From NCBI RefSeq assembly GCF_019448235.1, contig NZ_CP080409.1, positions 868,001-932,000 of the forward strand: 64,000 nt of DNA, given 5' to 3'. The translations under genes were made by a program, and so were the position numbers. Shown here piece after piece: positions 1 to 9,193 of the stretch (its first letter is position 1; each line of letters starts with the position of its first letter). Origin of the DNA: Nocardioides panacisoli. GTDB taxonomy: Bacteria > Actinomycetota > Actinomycetes > Propionibacteriales > Nocardioidaceae. The notes under the pieces were generated by a model that was not told the origin of the DNA, searched no databases, and saw nothing but the letters and a program-made list of their open reading frames with translations.

Positions 1-768
1 GATGGTGTCGCCCAGGAGGACCACGCCCGCGAACCGTGCGGTGAATCCCGCGACCCGCCCGGCGTCGCCGTCGAGGAGGCCGTCGGTGAGCTCGCGCAGC
101 ACGATGCCCCAGGAGCACAGGCCGTGCAGGATGGGTTCGGGGAAGCCGGCCGCCTCGGCGAAGGCCGGACTGGCGTGCAGCGGGTTCCGGTCGCCGCACA
201 GCCGGTAGAGCAGCGCCTGCTGCGGCGCGACGCGGTACGACGTGCGCAGGTCCGGTCCCCGGTCGGGCACCTCGGTCGGCTCCGAGGTGCCGCGATCGCC
301 GCCGAAACCGCCCTCGCCGCGGACGAAGATGGACGAGCGGACCCGCCAGAGCTCCTCGCCGCCGTCGGCGCGGGCGACGCCTTCCTGCCAGATCACGGCC
401 GCCTTGCCCTTGTCCCACACGTCGGTGATCGAGGTGTGCAGGGTGGCGGCGCCCTCGGTCGGGAGCGGGCCGGTCACCTCGATGGTCTGGGAGCCGTGGA
501 CCACCTGCGCGAGGTCGATGTCGCACCCCGGCAGGTCCAGTGGCGGCGGGTCGGTCTCGTGGAAGGAGGGCGCGACCACCCCGAAGGAGGGGAGGACCTG
601 GAGGGCCTCGTCGTCGAGCGTGTAGCGCAGTGCACCGGGGTCGAGATGGTCGCCGTCGCGAGATCCCGCCCCGATCGCCAGGTGGTAGAGCAGCACGTCG
701 CTGGCGTCCCAGCGGAAGGTCGTCGTGCCGAGGTCGGCGCCGATCGCGACGGCGGGGTCGATGGGCAT
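1..768 (-). CDS. chsH3: MaoC-family enoyl-CoA hydratase, ChsH3/Hsd4B-like (3' end cut by window)
   Basis: This is a hydratase-2 (hot-dog fold) protein, 256 codons visible, running off the left edge. The motif GDRNPLH places the catalytic Asp193 and His198 (the D-x4-H signature of R-specific enoyl-CoA hydratases), followed by AGFPEPILHGLCSWG. It starts at ATG 768, one base after the kstD stop, so it follows kstD in one transcript. In Mycobacterium tuberculosis the gene next to kstD is Rv3538 (ChsH3/Hsd4B), a side-chain enoyl-CoA hydratase of about 286 residues, so roughly 30 residues are missing here. The substrate assignment rests on this synteny and is inference. Confidence 0.75.
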   Translation of the reverse strand, partial: MPIDPAVAIGADLGTTTFRWDASDVLLYHLAIGAGSRDGDHLDPGALRYTLDDEALQVLPSFGVVAPSFHETDPPPLDLPGCDIDLAQVVHGSQTIEVTGPLPTEGAATLHTSITDVWDKGKAAVIWQEGVARADGGEELWRVRSSIFVRGEGGFGGDRGTSEPTEVPDRGPDLRTSYRVAPQQALLYRLCGDRNPLHASPAFAEAAGFPEPILHGLCSWGIVLRELTDGLLDGDAGRVAGFTARFAGVVLLGDTI

Positions 769-2487
769 TCAGTCGTCCTTCGTGGCGTGGGCGTGGATGT
801 CGGCGGCCGCCAGGTGGCCGAAGGTGATGGCGGGCCCGATGGTGGCGCCCGGACCGGCGTAGGTCCGCCCCATCACCGCCGCGGACGCGTTGCCGGCGGC
901 GTACAGCCCGGCGATGGCCGAGCCGTCCGGGCGGAGCACCCGTGCGCGTTCGTCGGTGAGCAGGCCGCCCTTGGTTCCCAGGTCGCCGGGCACGATCTTG
1001 ACCGCGTAGAAGGGCGCCTGGTCGATGGCGTGCAGCGAGGGGTTCGGTGTCACCGTCGGGTCGGAGTAGTACTGGTCGTAGGCGGACTCGCCGCGGTGGA
1101 AGTCCTCGTCGACGCCGGTGCCGGCGAACCCGTTGAACCGCTCGACAGTGACCGCCAACGCCTCGGCCGGTACCTCGATCTCGGCGGCGAGCCCCTCGAG
1201 CGTGTCGGCCTTCCGCACGACGCCGTGCTTGAGCCACCGCCCCGGGAACGGCTGGCGCGGACCGAGGCCCGCGAAGAGGTAGCGGTTGCGGTAGCGCTGG
1301 TCGATGATCATCCAGGCCGGCACGTGGGACACGCCGGTGGCCTCGCCCCGGTAGATCTCGTGGGTTGCCTCGACGTAGGGGAGCGCCTCGTTCATGAAGC
1401 GCTGTCCGGCGGCGTTGACGATGATCGACCCCGGCAGGTTGCGCTCGGAGAGGCAGAACCACGGCCCGTTCGGCAGCGGAATCGTCGGTCCCCACCACGC
1501 GTCGTCCATCAGCGCGGTGTCGGCGCCGGCCGCGATGCCGGCGAGGATGCCGCCACCGGTGTTGAACTCAGACCCCGTCGTCCAGTCCACCGAGGTCGGC
1601 TGCGGCTGGTACTTCTCGCGCAGCTCCAGGTTGCGCTCGAAGCCACCGGACCCGAGGATCACGCCGCGTCGGGCCCGTACGACGCGCTCGCCCTCGTCCC
1701 CGGCGCCGCGCACCCGGACCCCCACGACCCGGTCGTCCTCGAGCACGAGCCCGGTCAGCTCGGTCTCGTAGTGGACCGGGACGCCGGCGTCGATGAGTCC
1801 CTGGCGCAGGCCGATCGCGATGGCGTTGCCCATCGCGTACATGCGCTTGCGCCCCAGCATCGCGACGAGCCGGCGCAGCATCACCTTCGCCATGGTGATC
1901 GGCCCGCGCAGGGTGCGCATGCCGAGGCTGATCTTCCGGAAGTCGGTCTGGGTGACGATCATGTTGGCCGGCGCCTTGGTGTACTGCGGGTGGAGCCGCT
2001 CGAGCTCCTCGCCGAGGAACCGCGCGTCCAGCGGCACCGGCTCCACGCTGCGACCCGCGGCGCGTCCGCCGGGCGCCTCGGGGTGGTAGTCGGCGTACTG
2101 CGGCACCCACTGGAAACGCACCGGCGTGTGCTCGCGGAGGAAGTCCATCACGGCAGGACCGTGGTCGAGGTAGGCCTCGCGGTTCGCCCTGGGCGCCGTG
2201 TCGCCGACGATCGCGTCGAGGTACTCCCCGGCGCGGGCCCGGTCGTCGGGGTCGACCTGCCCCGCCGCCGCGAGGGCGTAGTTGCCGGGGATCCACACCC
2301 CGCCGCCGCTGCGGGCGGTGGACCCGCCGAAGTAGGCGCTCTTCTCGACCAGGACGGTGTCCAGGCCCAGGCGCGCGGCGGCCAGGGCTGCGCTCATGCC
2401 GGCACCGCCGGCGCCGACCACCACCACGTCGACCTCGTCCGGCACGGACATCGGACTCGCGTCGAGCGCGTCTGCAGACCCCGTCAT
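769..2487 (-). CDS. kstD: 3-oxosteroid 1-dehydrogenase (KstD)
   Basis: This is a flavoprotein of 572 aa that would introduce the C1-C2 double bond into 3-ketosteroid ring A, turning AD into ADD. The N-terminal dinucleotide-binding motif VVVVGAGGAGMSAA is at about residues 21-34, followed by VLVEKSAYFGGSTARSGGG. The C-terminal GRTYAGPGATIGPA segment carries the conserved Tyr and Gly of the family active site. Length matches the family (about 510-570). It starts at ATG 2487, with a TACAGT -10 box 8 nt upstream beside a KstR-type operator, so a leaderless transcript is likely. With KshAB (right side of the window) it triggers B-ring opening. Confidence 0.92.
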   Translation of the reverse strand: MTGSADALDASPMSVPDEVDVVVVGAGGAGMSAALAAARLGLDTVLVEKSAYFGGSTARSGGGVWIPGNYALAAAGQVDPDDRARAGEYLDAIVGDTAPRANREAYLDHGPAVMDFLREHTPVRFQWVPQYADYHPEAPGGRAAGRSVEPVPLDARFLGEELERLHPQYTKAPANMIVTQTDFRKISLGMRTLRGPITMAKVMLRRLVAMLGRKRMYAMGNAIAIGLRQGLIDAGVPVHYETELTGLVLEDDRVVGVRVRGAGDEGERVVRARRGVILGSGGFERNLELREKYQPQPTSVDWTTGSEFNTGGGILAGIAAGADTALMDDAWWGPTIPLPNGPWFCLSERNLPGSIIVNAAGQRFMNEALPYVEATHEIYRGEATGVSHVPAWMIIDQRYRNRYLFAGLGPRQPFPGRWLKHGVVRKADTLEGLAAEIEVPAEALAVTVERFNGFAGTGVDEDFHRGESAYDQYYSDPTVTPNPSLHAIDQAPFYAVKIVPGDLGTKGGLLTDERARVLRPDGSAIAGLYAAGNASAAVMGRTYAGPGATIGPAITFGHLAAADIHAHATKDD

Positions 2488-2497
2488 GGCGCAAAAC

Positions 2498-2511
2498 TGT
2501 AACAGGTTCTA
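2498..2511. promoter_or_regulatory. KstR-type operator between kstD and hsaE
   Basis: TGTAACAGGTTCTA fits the KstR consensus TnnAACnnGTTnnA. It lies between the divergent kstD and hsaE starts. A rightward -10 box TAGTAT (2510-2515) is 7 nt before GTG 2523, and a leftward TACAGT overlaps the left arm. Binding would block both promoters; release by a 3-oxo-sterol-CoA ligand is established for mycobacterial KstR and inferred here. Confidence 0.88.
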
Positions 2512-2522
2512 GTATGGCTGTC

Positions 2523-3320
2523 GTGAGCTCCCCCGACGCCGTCTCGGCAGCCGTGGACCGGCTGGCGCAGGCACAGGACCAGCGCGTGCCGTGTGCCCCC
2601 GTCCGTGACCTCATCGGCACCGACGACCTCGACGCGGCGTACGCCGTCCAGCAGGGCCTCGTCGCCCGGCGGCTCGACGCCGGAGTCACCGTGGTGGGTC
2701 GCAAGATCGGCGCCACCTCCGAGGCCGTGCAGCGCCAGCTCGGCGTGGACCGGCCCGACTTCGGCTACCTCCTCAGCGACATGGACGTCAGCCATCAGCA
2801 CCCGATCTCGATGCGCACGCTCGTGCAGCCGCGGGTCGAGGCCGAGGTCGCCTTCGTGCTCAGTCGCGAGATCGCGCCGCAGGACGAGGCCGACATCACC
2901 CTTGACCTCGTCCGCGACGCCGTCGACGTGGCACTACCGGCCCTGGAGATCGTCGACTCCCGCATCGCCGACTGGGACATCGCCTTCACCGACACGGTGG
3001 CCGACAACGCCTCCAGCGGCCTCTTCGTGGTCGGTCGGGAGGGGCGACCGCTGGACGAGATGGAGCCCCGCGAGGTCACCATGTCCCTGCGGGTCAACGG
3101 CGAGGAGCGCTCGGCGGGCAACGGCGCGGCGTGCCTCGGTGACCCGCTCGAGGCGCTGCGGTGGCTCGCCGTCCAGGCGCACCGCTTCGGCGACCCGTTG
3201 CGCACCGGCCACCTCGTGCTCTCCGGGGCGTTGGGTCCCTTCGTTCCGTTCGTGCCGGGTGACCGCGTCGAGGCGACGGTGAGCGGCTTCGCGCCGTTGG
3301 TGGCGGAGTTCGCACCGTGA
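2523..3320 (+). CDS. hsaE: 2-hydroxypenta-2,4-dienoate hydratase HsaE
   Basis: This protein of 265 aa belongs to the fumarylacetoacetate-hydrolase-like MhpD/HsaE family, which hydrates 2-hydroxyhexa-2,4-dienoate (the HsaD product) to 4-hydroxy-2-oxohexanoate. Segments such as [21 protein letters not shown], and [22 protein letters not shown] are typical of the family. I chose GTG 2523 because TAGTAT lies exactly 7 nt upstream, the leaderless spacing used elsewhere in this window; an ATG at 2514 in the same frame would add three residues. It heads the hsaE-hsaG-hsaF group, with a 70-nt gap before hsaG. Confidence 0.9.
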   Translation: MSSPDAVSAAVDRLAQAQDQRVPCAPVRDLIGTDDLDAAYAVQQGLVARRLDAGVTVVGRKIGATSEAVQRQLGVDRPDFGYLLSDMDVSHQHPISMRTLVQPRVEAEVAFVLSREIAPQDEADITLDLVRDAVDVALPALEIVDSRIADWDIAFTDTVADNASSGLFVVGREGRPLDEMEPREVTMSLRVNGEERSAGNGAACLGDPLEALRWLAVQAHRFGDPLRTGHLVLSGALGPFVPFVPGDRVEATVSGFAPLVAEFAP

Positions 3321-3390
3321 GCCGCACCGTCTCCCCGCCCCGCGCCGCGGCCACGCACACGACGTACCTCAACGAGGGGAAGGAAGCGCC

Positions 3391-4326
3391 ATGACCGACA
3401 AGCTCACCGCAGCGATCGTCGGCCCCGGCAACATCGGGACCGACCTGCTGTTCAAGCTGCGCCGCTCGGAGGTGATCGAGCCCCGGTGGATGATCGGTGT
3501 CGATCCGAGCAGTGAGGGGCTCCGGATCGCCCGGGACCACGGGCTCGAGGCCAGTCACGAGGGCGTGGACTGGCTGTTGAAGCAGGACGAGCTGCCCGAC
3601 CTGCTCTTCGAGGCCACCTCGGCCCACGTCCACGCCGCGTACGCACCTCGCTACGAGGAGGCCGGGATCCGCGCGATCGACCTGACGCCCGCCGCGGTCG
3701 GGCCCGCGGTGATCCCGCCGGTCAACGGCGAGGAGCACGTCGGTGCGCCCAACGTCAACATGATCACCTGCGGTGGGCAGGCGACCATCCCCATGGTCGC
3801 CGCCGTCTCGCGCGCCGCCACGGTCTCCTACGCCGAGATCGTCGCCTCGGTGTCCTCGGTCAGCGCCGGCCCCGGGACGCGCGCCAACATCGACGAGTTC
3901 ACCCGTACCACCGCGGACGGGGTCGAGCGGATCGGTGGCGCCGAGCACGGCAAGGCGATCATCATCCTCAACCCGGCCGACCCGCCGATGATCATGCGCG
4001 ACACCATCTTCTGCGCCGTGCCGCCCGACGCCGACACGGCCGCCATCCTCGCGTCGGTGCGCGAGATGGAGCGGGCGGTGCAGCGCTACGTGCCGGGCTA
4101 CCGCCTGCTGCAGGAGCCCCAGATCGACCCGCCCTCGGAGGCCACGCGCGGCCAGACGAAGGTGAGCATCTTCCTCGAGGTCGAGGGCGCCGGCGACTAC
4201 CTGCCGGCGTACTCGGGCAACCTCGACATCATGACCGCCGCCGCCACCCAGGTGGGCGAGCACATCGCCCGTTCGATGATCGCTGGTGCGGTGGGCGGGC
4301 CCACCGAGACCCCGGGAGGGAACTGA
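3391..4326 (+). CDS. hsaG: acylating acetaldehyde/propionaldehyde dehydrogenase HsaG
   Basis: This CoA-acylating aldehyde dehydrogenase (311 aa) would convert the propionaldehyde released by HsaF to propionyl-CoA with NAD+. The NAD-binding [10 protein letters not shown] is at residues 11-20, and the catalytic Cys127 is in [11 protein letters not shown]. Size and sequence fit the DmpF/MhpF family, which forms a channelling complex with the aldolase. A strong Shine-Dalgarno stretch (GGGGAAGGAAG) precedes ATG 3391. The aldolase gene starts 2 nt after its stop codon, consistent with stoichiometric production of the two subunits. Confidence 0.93.
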   Translation: MTDKLTAAIVGPGNIGTDLLFKLRRSEVIEPRWMIGVDPSSEGLRIARDHGLEASHEGVDWLLKQDELPDLLFEATSAHVHAAYAPRYEEAGIRAIDLTPAAVGPAVIPPVNGEEHVGAPNVNMITCGGQATIPMVAAVSRAATVSYAEIVASVSSVSAGPGTRANIDEFTRTTADGVERIGGAEHGKAIIILNPADPPMIMRDTIFCAVPPDADTAAILASVREMERAVQRYVPGYRLLQEPQIDPPSEATRGQTKVSIFLEVEGAGDYLPAYSGNLDIMTAAATQVGEHIARSMIAGAVGGPTETPGGN

Positions 4327-4327
4327 G

Positions 4328-5434
4328 ATGACCGACCCCGACGAGCGCGGCCGGCGCGACGCCCTGCCGCGGACCTGGTCCGGCACCCACGGCAGCGAGC
4401 CGTGGGGCGAGCTGGACCTGCGGCTGACCGACACCTGCCTGCGCGACGGGTCCCACCACAAGCGACACCAGTTCACCGGCCAGGAGGTGCGCGACATCGT
4501 CGGCGCGCTCGACTCCGCGGGCATCCCCGTGATCGAGGTGACCCACGGCGACGGGCTGGGCGGCAGCAGCTTCAACTACGGCTTCTCGCGGACGCCGGAG
4601 CAGGAACTGATCGCGATCGCCGCCGACACTGCGCGCCGGGCCCGCATTGCCTTCCTGATGCTGCCGGGCGTCGGCACCAAGGACGACATCCGTGCCGCGC
4701 AGGACAACGGCGGCCAGATCTGCCGGGTTGCGACCCACTGCACTGAAGCGGACGTCTCGATTCAGCACTTCGGGCTCGCCCGCGACCTGGGCCTGGAGAC
4801 GGTCGGCTTCTTGATGATGAGCCACACCCAGCCTCCGGAGGCACTGGCCAAGCAGGCCCGGATCATGGTCGACGCCGGGTGCCAGTGCGTGTACGTCGTC
4901 GACTCGGCCGGCGCACTCGTGATGGAGCAGACCGCGGACCGGGTCGCGGCGGTGGTGGCCGAGGTGGGTTCCCAGGCCGACGTCGGGTTCCACGGCCACG
5001 AGAACCTCGGCCTGGGCGTGGCGAACACCATCATCGCCGCGCGCGCCGGGGCCACCCAGATCGACGGATCGGTGCGCCGATTCGGTGCCGGTGCCGGCAA
5101 CACGCCCCTCGAGGCGTTCATCGGCGTGTGCGACAAGCTCGGTTGGCGCACCGGGGTCGACTTCCTGACGGTCCTGGATGCCTCCGAGGACGTCATCAGG
5201 CCGGCGATGCCCGAGGAGTGCCAGCTGGACCGGATGACGCTGATGATGGGCTACGCCGGCGTCTACTCCAGCTTCCTCAAGCACGCCGGCAACGCGGCCG
5301 AGCGCTACGGAGTGTCGGGTGCCGAGATCCTGCTCGAGGCGGGCCGCCGCAAGCTGATCGGCGGGCAGGAGGACCAGCTCATCGACATCGCCCTGCGCCT
5401 GCGTGAGCAGCAGTCGGACGCGGCGGCGAGCTGA
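4328..5434 (+). CDS. hsaF: 4-hydroxy-2-oxovalerate/oxohexanoate aldolase HsaF
   Basis: This is a DRE-TIM-type aldolase of 368 aa that would cleave 4-hydroxy-2-oxohexanoate to pyruvate and propionaldehyde. The metal and substrate motif [18 protein letters not shown] is near residues 28-45, and [15 protein letters not shown] carries the metal-binding His pair. I start it at ATG 4328, 2 nt after hsaG, rather than at an in-frame upstream codon inside hsaG. Compared with MhpE it carries about 20 extra N-terminal residues ([17 protein letters not shown]). HsaF and HsaG form one complex in M. tuberculosis; that is family knowledge. Confidence 0.93.
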   Translation: MTDPDERGRRDALPRTWSGTHGSEPWGELDLRLTDTCLRDGSHHKRHQFTGQEVRDIVGALDSAGIPVIEVTHGDGLGGSSFNYGFSRTPEQELIAIAADTARRARIAFLMLPGVGTKDDIRAAQDNGGQICRVATHCTEADVSIQHFGLARDLGLETVGFLMMSHTQPPEALAKQARIMVDAGCQCVYVVDSAGALVMEQTADRVAAVVAEVGSQADVGFHGHENLGLGVANTIIAARAGATQIDGSVRRFGAGAGNTPLEAFIGVCDKLGWRTGVDFLTVLDASEDVIRPAMPEECQLDRMTLMMGYAGVYSSFLKHAGNAAERYGVSGAEILLEAGRRKLIGGQEDQLIDIALRLREQQSDAAAS

Positions 5435-5450
5435 CGACTTCCCTCGCAAC

Positions 5451-5464
5451 TAGAACGTGTTCTA
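5451..5464. promoter_or_regulatory. KstR-type operator of hsaADCB
   Basis: TAGAACGTGTTCTA is a palindromic 14-mer fitting TnnAACnnGTTnnA; only the central GT departs from perfect symmetry. The -10 box TAGTAT (5463-5468) overlaps its right end. The transcript would start near 5475, leaving a short leader with the Shine-Dalgarno AGGAGCC ahead of hsaA. Binding should occlude RNA polymerase. Confidence 0.9.
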
Positions 5465-5501
5465 GTATGGTCGACAGAGAACCTTCGAACAGGAGCCATC
5501 C

Positions 5502-6680
5502 ATGACCAAGCCCCAGGCGCACGCGGTCCTCGACGGAGTCCGTGACCTGCTCCCGACCTTCCGCGACCGGGCCGACGAGGCCGAGCGCCTGCGCGTCGTA
5601 CCCGATGCCTCGATGAAGGAGCTGGAGGAGACGGGCTTCTTCAGGCTGCTCCAGCCGCGGCGCTTCGACGGCTTCGAGGCCGACCCCGAGATCTTCTACA
5701 CGGCCGTGCGCGACATCGCCTCGGCGTGCGGCTCGACCGGCTGGGTCTCCAGTGTGGTCGGCGTCCACCCTTGGCAGGTGGCGCTCTTCGACGACACGGC
5801 CCAGCAAGCGGTGTGGGGTGAGGACACCACGGTGCGGCTCAGCTCCTCCTACGCGCCGACCGGCAAGGCCGTCGCGGCCGACGGCGGCTTCCTGCTCTCG
5901 GGCAAGTGGAGCTTCTCCTCCGGCTGCGACCACTGCAGCTGGGTCCTGCTCGGCGGCTTGGTGTTCAACGACGAGGGGAACGTCATCGACTTCCGCACCT
6001 TCATGGTGCCGAGGGAGAAGTACCAGATCAACGACGTCTGGAACGTCGTCGGGCTGCGCGGCACCGGCTCCAACGACATCGTCGTGGAGGAGGTCTTCGT
6101 CCCCGAGGAGTTCACCCTGTCGATGGGGGAGACCGGCCAGTGCAAGGGGCCCGGCCAGGCGGTCAACGACAGCGAGCTCTACCAGCTGCCGTTCCACTCG
6201 ATCTTCACCTCCACCATCGCCACGCCCATCATCGGCATGGCGATGGGCGCCTACGCCGAGCACGTGGAGATGCAGCAGAAGCGCGTCCGCGCCTCCTACA
6301 TCGGGGAGAAGGCGTCCCTGGATCCCTTCGCCGCGGTGCGGATCGCCCGCGCGTCCTCTGAGATCGACGCTGCCTGGGCACTGTTGATGCAGAACATCCG
6401 CGAGGAGCAGGGCCACGTCGCCCGGGGTGAGCAGATCCCACTGGAGCTGCGGCTCAAGGTCCGACGCGACCAGGTGCTCGGCACCGCACGAGCCATCGAG
6501 GCGATCGACACGCTCTTCGAGGCATCCGGTGGCCGGGCCTTGGCCGAGGGCACCTACCTGCAGCGGGCCTGGCGCGATGCCCACGCGGGCCGGGTGCACG
6601 CCGCCAACGACCCCGAGCGCGCCCTGCAGATGTACGGCGCCCAGCAGTTCGGGCACAAGATCGACCCGGGAATGTACTGA
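5502..6680 (+). CDS. hsaA: 3-HSA hydroxylase oxygenase HsaA (flavin-dependent monooxygenase)
   Basis: This protein of 392 aa has the acyl-CoA-dehydrogenase-like fold of group D flavin monooxygenases. HsaA would ortho-hydroxylate 3-HSA to the catechol 3,4-DHSA using reduced flavin from HsaB. The N-terminal helical part (FRDRADEAERLRVVPDASMKELEETGFFRLLQP) and the ACGSTGWVSSVVGVHPWQ segment match the HsaA/HpaH group; length matches M. tuberculosis HsaA (394). It opens the hsaA-hsaD-hsaC-hsaB operon, and hsaD starts 4 nt after its stop. The Shine-Dalgarno AGGAGCC is 6 nt before ATG 5502. Confidence 0.93.
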   Translation: MTKPQAHAVLDGVRDLLPTFRDRADEAERLRVVPDASMKELEETGFFRLLQPRRFDGFEADPEIFYTAVRDIASACGSTGWVSSVVGVHPWQVALFDDTAQQAVWGEDTTVRLSSSYAPTGKAVAADGGFLLSGKWSFSSGCDHCSWVLLGGLVFNDEGNVIDFRTFMVPREKYQINDVWNVVGLRGTGSNDIVVEEVFVPEEFTLSMGETGQCKGPGQAVNDSELYQLPFHSIFTSTIATPIIGMAMGAYAEHVEMQQKRVRASYIGEKASLDPFAAVRIARASSEIDAAWALLMQNIREEQGHVARGEQIPLELRLKVRRDQVLGTARAIEAIDTLFEASGGRALAEGTYLQRAWRDAHAGRVHAANDPERALQMYGAQQFGHKIDPGMY

Positions 6681-6684
6681 TCGC

Positions 6685-7611
6685 ATGAGCGACGCTGCCG
6701 CACTGTCCAAGGAGTCGGTACGCCGGTCCGCCACGGTGAAGACCGAGGCCGCCGGCGAGCTGACCCTGAACTACTACGACTCCTCGGTGGTCGAGCCTGT
6801 CGAGACCAGGGGCGACCGCCTCCCGCTCATGATGCTCCACGGCGGCGGCCCCGGTGCCTCGGCGTGGTCCAACTTCGGCTCCGCCCTGCCGGGCTTCGCC
6901 GCGGAGTACCACACCCTGCTGGTCGACCAGCCGGGTTTCGGCGGCTCGGACAAGCCCGCCGTGGTCGGCAACTACTACCGGTTCGCGGCCGAGGCGGTGG
7001 TCGCGCTGCTCGACGAGCTCGGCCTGGAGCAGGTCCACCTGCTCGGCAACAGCCTCGGCGGCGGTACGGCGATGCGGCTCGCGCTGGAGCACCCCGACCG
7101 GGTGGCCCGGCTGGTGCTGATGGGGCCCGGTGGGTTGTCGCTCAACCTCTTCCACGCCGACCCGACCGAGGGCGTGCAGCGGCTGATGGACTTCGCCGGC
7201 AACCCGACGCGGGAGGCACTGCGGTCCTTCATCTCCACCATGGTCGTCAACCAGGACCTCGTCACCGACGAGCTGGTCGAGGAGCGCTACGTAGACGCCA
7301 CGGCGCCCGGGGCCCAGGAGGCGATGGCGTCGATGGGGATGTCGTTCTGGAATCCCGAGACCGCCGAGGACGGCATGTTGTGGCGCGAGGCCCACCGGCT
7401 GCGCCACCACACGCTGCTGACCTGGGGACGCGAGGACCGGGTCAACCCGCTCGACGGCGCCATGGCGGCGCTGAAACTGATCCCGAAGGCCCGGTTGCAC
7501 GTCTTCCCCCGCTGCGGGCACTGGGCGCAGATCGAGGCCGCCGACGAGTTCCGAGAGGTGGCCGTGGCCTTCCTCAACCGTCATGCGGCCGGCAACGGAG
7601 GTGCGCGATGA
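6685..7611 (+). CDS. hsaD: 4,9-DSHA hydrolase HsaD (meta-cleavage product hydrolase)
   Basis: This is an alpha/beta hydrolase of 308 aa. It would hydrolyse the C-C bond of the HsaC product, yielding DOHNAA (HIP) and 2-hydroxyhexadienoate. Visible elements are the oxyanion HGGGPGASAW (residues 52-61), nucleophile Ser123 in GNSLGGG, GREDRVNPLDG (catalytic Asp region) and RCGHWAQIE (catalytic His). Residues 35-42 (VVEPVETR) are encoded by an interspersed DNA repeat and lengthen the loop before the oxyanion hole by about seven residues compared with M. tuberculosis HsaD as I recall it (nucleophile Ser114). It overlaps hsaC by ATGA. Confidence 0.93.
   Translation: MSDAAALSKESVRRSATVKTEAAGELTLNYYDSSVVEPVETRGDRLPLMMLHGGGPGASAWSNFGSALPGFAAEYHTLLVDQPGFGGSDKPAVVGNYYRFAAEAVVALLDELGLEQVHLLGNSLGGGTAMRLALEHPDRVARLVLMGPGGLSLNLFHADPTEGVQRLMDFAGNPTREALRSFISTMVVNQDLVTDELVEERYVDATAPGAQEAMASMGMSFWNPETAEDGMLWREAHRLRHHTLLTWGREDRVNPLDGAMAALKLIPKARLHVFPRCGHWAQIEAADEFREVAVAFLNRHAAGNGGAR
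6788..6808. repeat. interspersed GGTCGAGCCTGTCGAGACC repeat inside hsaD
   Basis: TGGTCGAGCCTGTCGAGACCA lies in frame in hsaD and encodes VVEPVETR. A related GATCGAGCCTGTCGAGATC occurs in the echA20 tail near 22221. From memory, such repeats are common in Nocardioides-like and related actinobacterial genomes, mostly between genes; two related copies inside coding sequences in this window show tolerance in surface loops. Confidence 0.65.
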
Positions 7612-8507
7612 GCATCGACATCAAGTCCATGGGCTACGTCCGCGTGGCCAGCACCGACATGGACGCCTGGCAGACCTTCGCCGGCAAGGTGCTCGGCCTC
7701 GCCGAGGGACGCGGGCCGAACCCGGACCACCAGTACTGGCGCATCGACCAGGTGTCGGCCCGACTCGTGGTGGTGCCCTCCGACGTCGACCAGCTCGACG
7801 CCGTCGGCTGGGAGGTCGCCGACCACCAGGCACTGCAGGACGCGCGTGAGCACCTGCAGAAGGCCGGGGTCGACTTCGAGGAGGGAACCTCCGCCGAGCT
7901 CGACGAGCGACGGGTGCAGGAACTGGTGCGCTTCCGCGACCCGTGGGACAACGTCTTCGAGCTCTTCCACGGCATCACCTACGAGGCGCGACCCGCGGTG
8001 CCGCCGTACGGCGCGAACTTCGTGACCGGCGACCAGGGCATGGGCCACATCGTGCTGCCCGTCCTCGACGACGTCGAGGCGCTGCGGTTCTACACCGAGG
8101 TGCTCGGGTTCCGGTTGCGGGACTCGATGAGCATGCCGGGTGAGTTCGTCGGCAAGGAACCCGGCTCGAAGGTCTGGCTGCGGTTCCTCGGCGTCAACCC
8201 GCGGCACCACTCGCTGGCCTTCCTGCCGATGCCCAACCCCAGCAAGTGCGTCCACATCATGCTCGAGGTCGACGAGCTCGACCACGTCGGCCGCGCGCTG
8301 GAACGCGTGCGCAAGCACGGTGCGCCGCTCTCGGCGACGCTGGGCCGGCACATGAACGACGAGATGATCTCGTTCTACGTGAAGTCCCCGGCCGGCTTCG
8401 ACGTCGAGTTCGGCACCGACGGACTCCGTGTGGACGACCAGACCTGGGTCGCCCGTGAGTCGACGGCCGTCTCCTACTGGGGCCATGACTTCGGCGCCGG
8501 GACCTGA
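7608..8507 (+). CDS. hsaC: iron-dependent extradiol dioxygenase HsaC
   Basis: This is a two-domain vicinal-oxygen-chelate dioxygenase of 299 aa. It would perform meta-cleavage of 3,4-DHSA to 4,9-DSHA. The three Fe(II) ligands expected for the family are visible at nearly canonical positions: His147 (GMGHIVLPV), His216 (CVHIMLEV) and Glu267 (FDVEFGTDG); M. tuberculosis HsaC uses 145/215/266. ATG 7608 overlaps the hsaD stop by ATGA, so translation is coupled. The 300-residue length is standard. Confidence 0.95.
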   Translation: MSIDIKSMGYVRVASTDMDAWQTFAGKVLGLAEGRGPNPDHQYWRIDQVSARLVVVPSDVDQLDAVGWEVADHQALQDAREHLQKAGVDFEEGTSAELDERRVQELVRFRDPWDNVFELFHGITYEARPAVPPYGANFVTGDQGMGHIVLPVLDDVEALRFYTEVLGFRLRDSMSMPGEFVGKEPGSKVWLRFLGVNPRHHSLAFLPMPNPSKCVHIMLEVDELDHVGRALERVRKHGAPLSATLGRHMNDEMISFYVKSPAGFDVEFGTDGLRVDDQTWVARESTAVSYWGHDFGAGT

Positions 8508-8523
8508 GGCTACCGTGGCTCGC

Positions 8524-9174
8524 GTGCCGACCGACCGCTCCGAGGACGCCGACTTCCTGGCCGGCGTGAGCCCCGATGCCCGCGAGACCTGGCCCTCGTC
8601 CTCACTGATCGACTCCTGGCTCGGCGACGAGGACGTCGACTTCCAGTTCCGTCCCGGTGAGGACGTCGCCGTCCACGACGACCCCGCGGCCCGCGCCGCG
8701 GCGCGGCTCTTCCGCGACGTGGTCGGCCGCTTCGCCTCCGGCATCACCGTCGTGACCACCATGAGCGGTGAGGAGCCGATCGGCATGACGCTGCAGTCCT
8801 TCTGCAGCGTCTCGCTCGAGCCGCCGCTGGTGCTGTTCTCGCCGGCGAAGACCTCCCGTGCGTGGCCGCTGATGCAACGGTCCGGCCGGTTGGCGATCAA
8901 CGTGCTCGCCGCGGACCAGCAGGACGTGTCGAACCAGATGGCCACCCGCGGCATCGACAAGTTCGACGGCATCACCTGGCAGCCGGGACCGGTGACCGGC
9001 TCGCCGCTCATCGACGGCGTGCTCGCCCACCTGGACTGCACGATCCACGCGGTCCACGAGGCCGGCGACCACTATGTCGTCCTGGCGCGGGTGGAACACC
9101 TCGCTGCCGGCGCGGACGCCGGCACGGACGCGCCGCTGCTCTACTTCCAGGGCGGCTACCGCACCACCGACTGA
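8524..9174 (+). CDS. hsaB: flavin reductase component HsaB
   Basis: This short-chain flavin:NADH reductase (about 216 aa) would supply reduced flavin to HsaA. The core begins near residue 60 with ARLFRDVVGRFASGITVVTT, followed by GMTLQSFCSVSLEPPLVLFS, typical of the HpaC/HsaB fold. About 50 acidic residues precede it, longer than the family norm of about 185. I place the start at GTG 8524, with TACCGT exactly 7 nt upstream (possible internal leaderless promoter); GTG 8515 and ATG 8485 are in-frame alternatives. It is the last gene of the hsa operon. Confidence 0.88.
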   Translation: MPTDRSEDADFLAGVSPDARETWPSSSLIDSWLGDEDVDFQFRPGEDVAVHDDPAARAAARLFRDVVGRFASGITVVTTMSGEEPIGMTLQSFCSVSLEPPLVLFSPAKTSRAWPLMQRSGRLAINVLAADQQDVSNQMATRGIDKFDGITWQPGPVTGSPLIDGVLAHLDCTIHAVHEAGDHYVVLARVEHLAAGADAGTDAPLLYFQGGYRTTD

Positions 9175-9193
9175 GCGCTCCCGGACGGCGACG

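Noticed and set aside
124..2502. 792-codon open frame on the + strand opposite kstD and its neighbour
   Set aside because: It is the antisense shadow of two well-supported genes, with Arg/Gly/Val-rich low-information sequence and no family match; long antisense frames are normal at this GC content.
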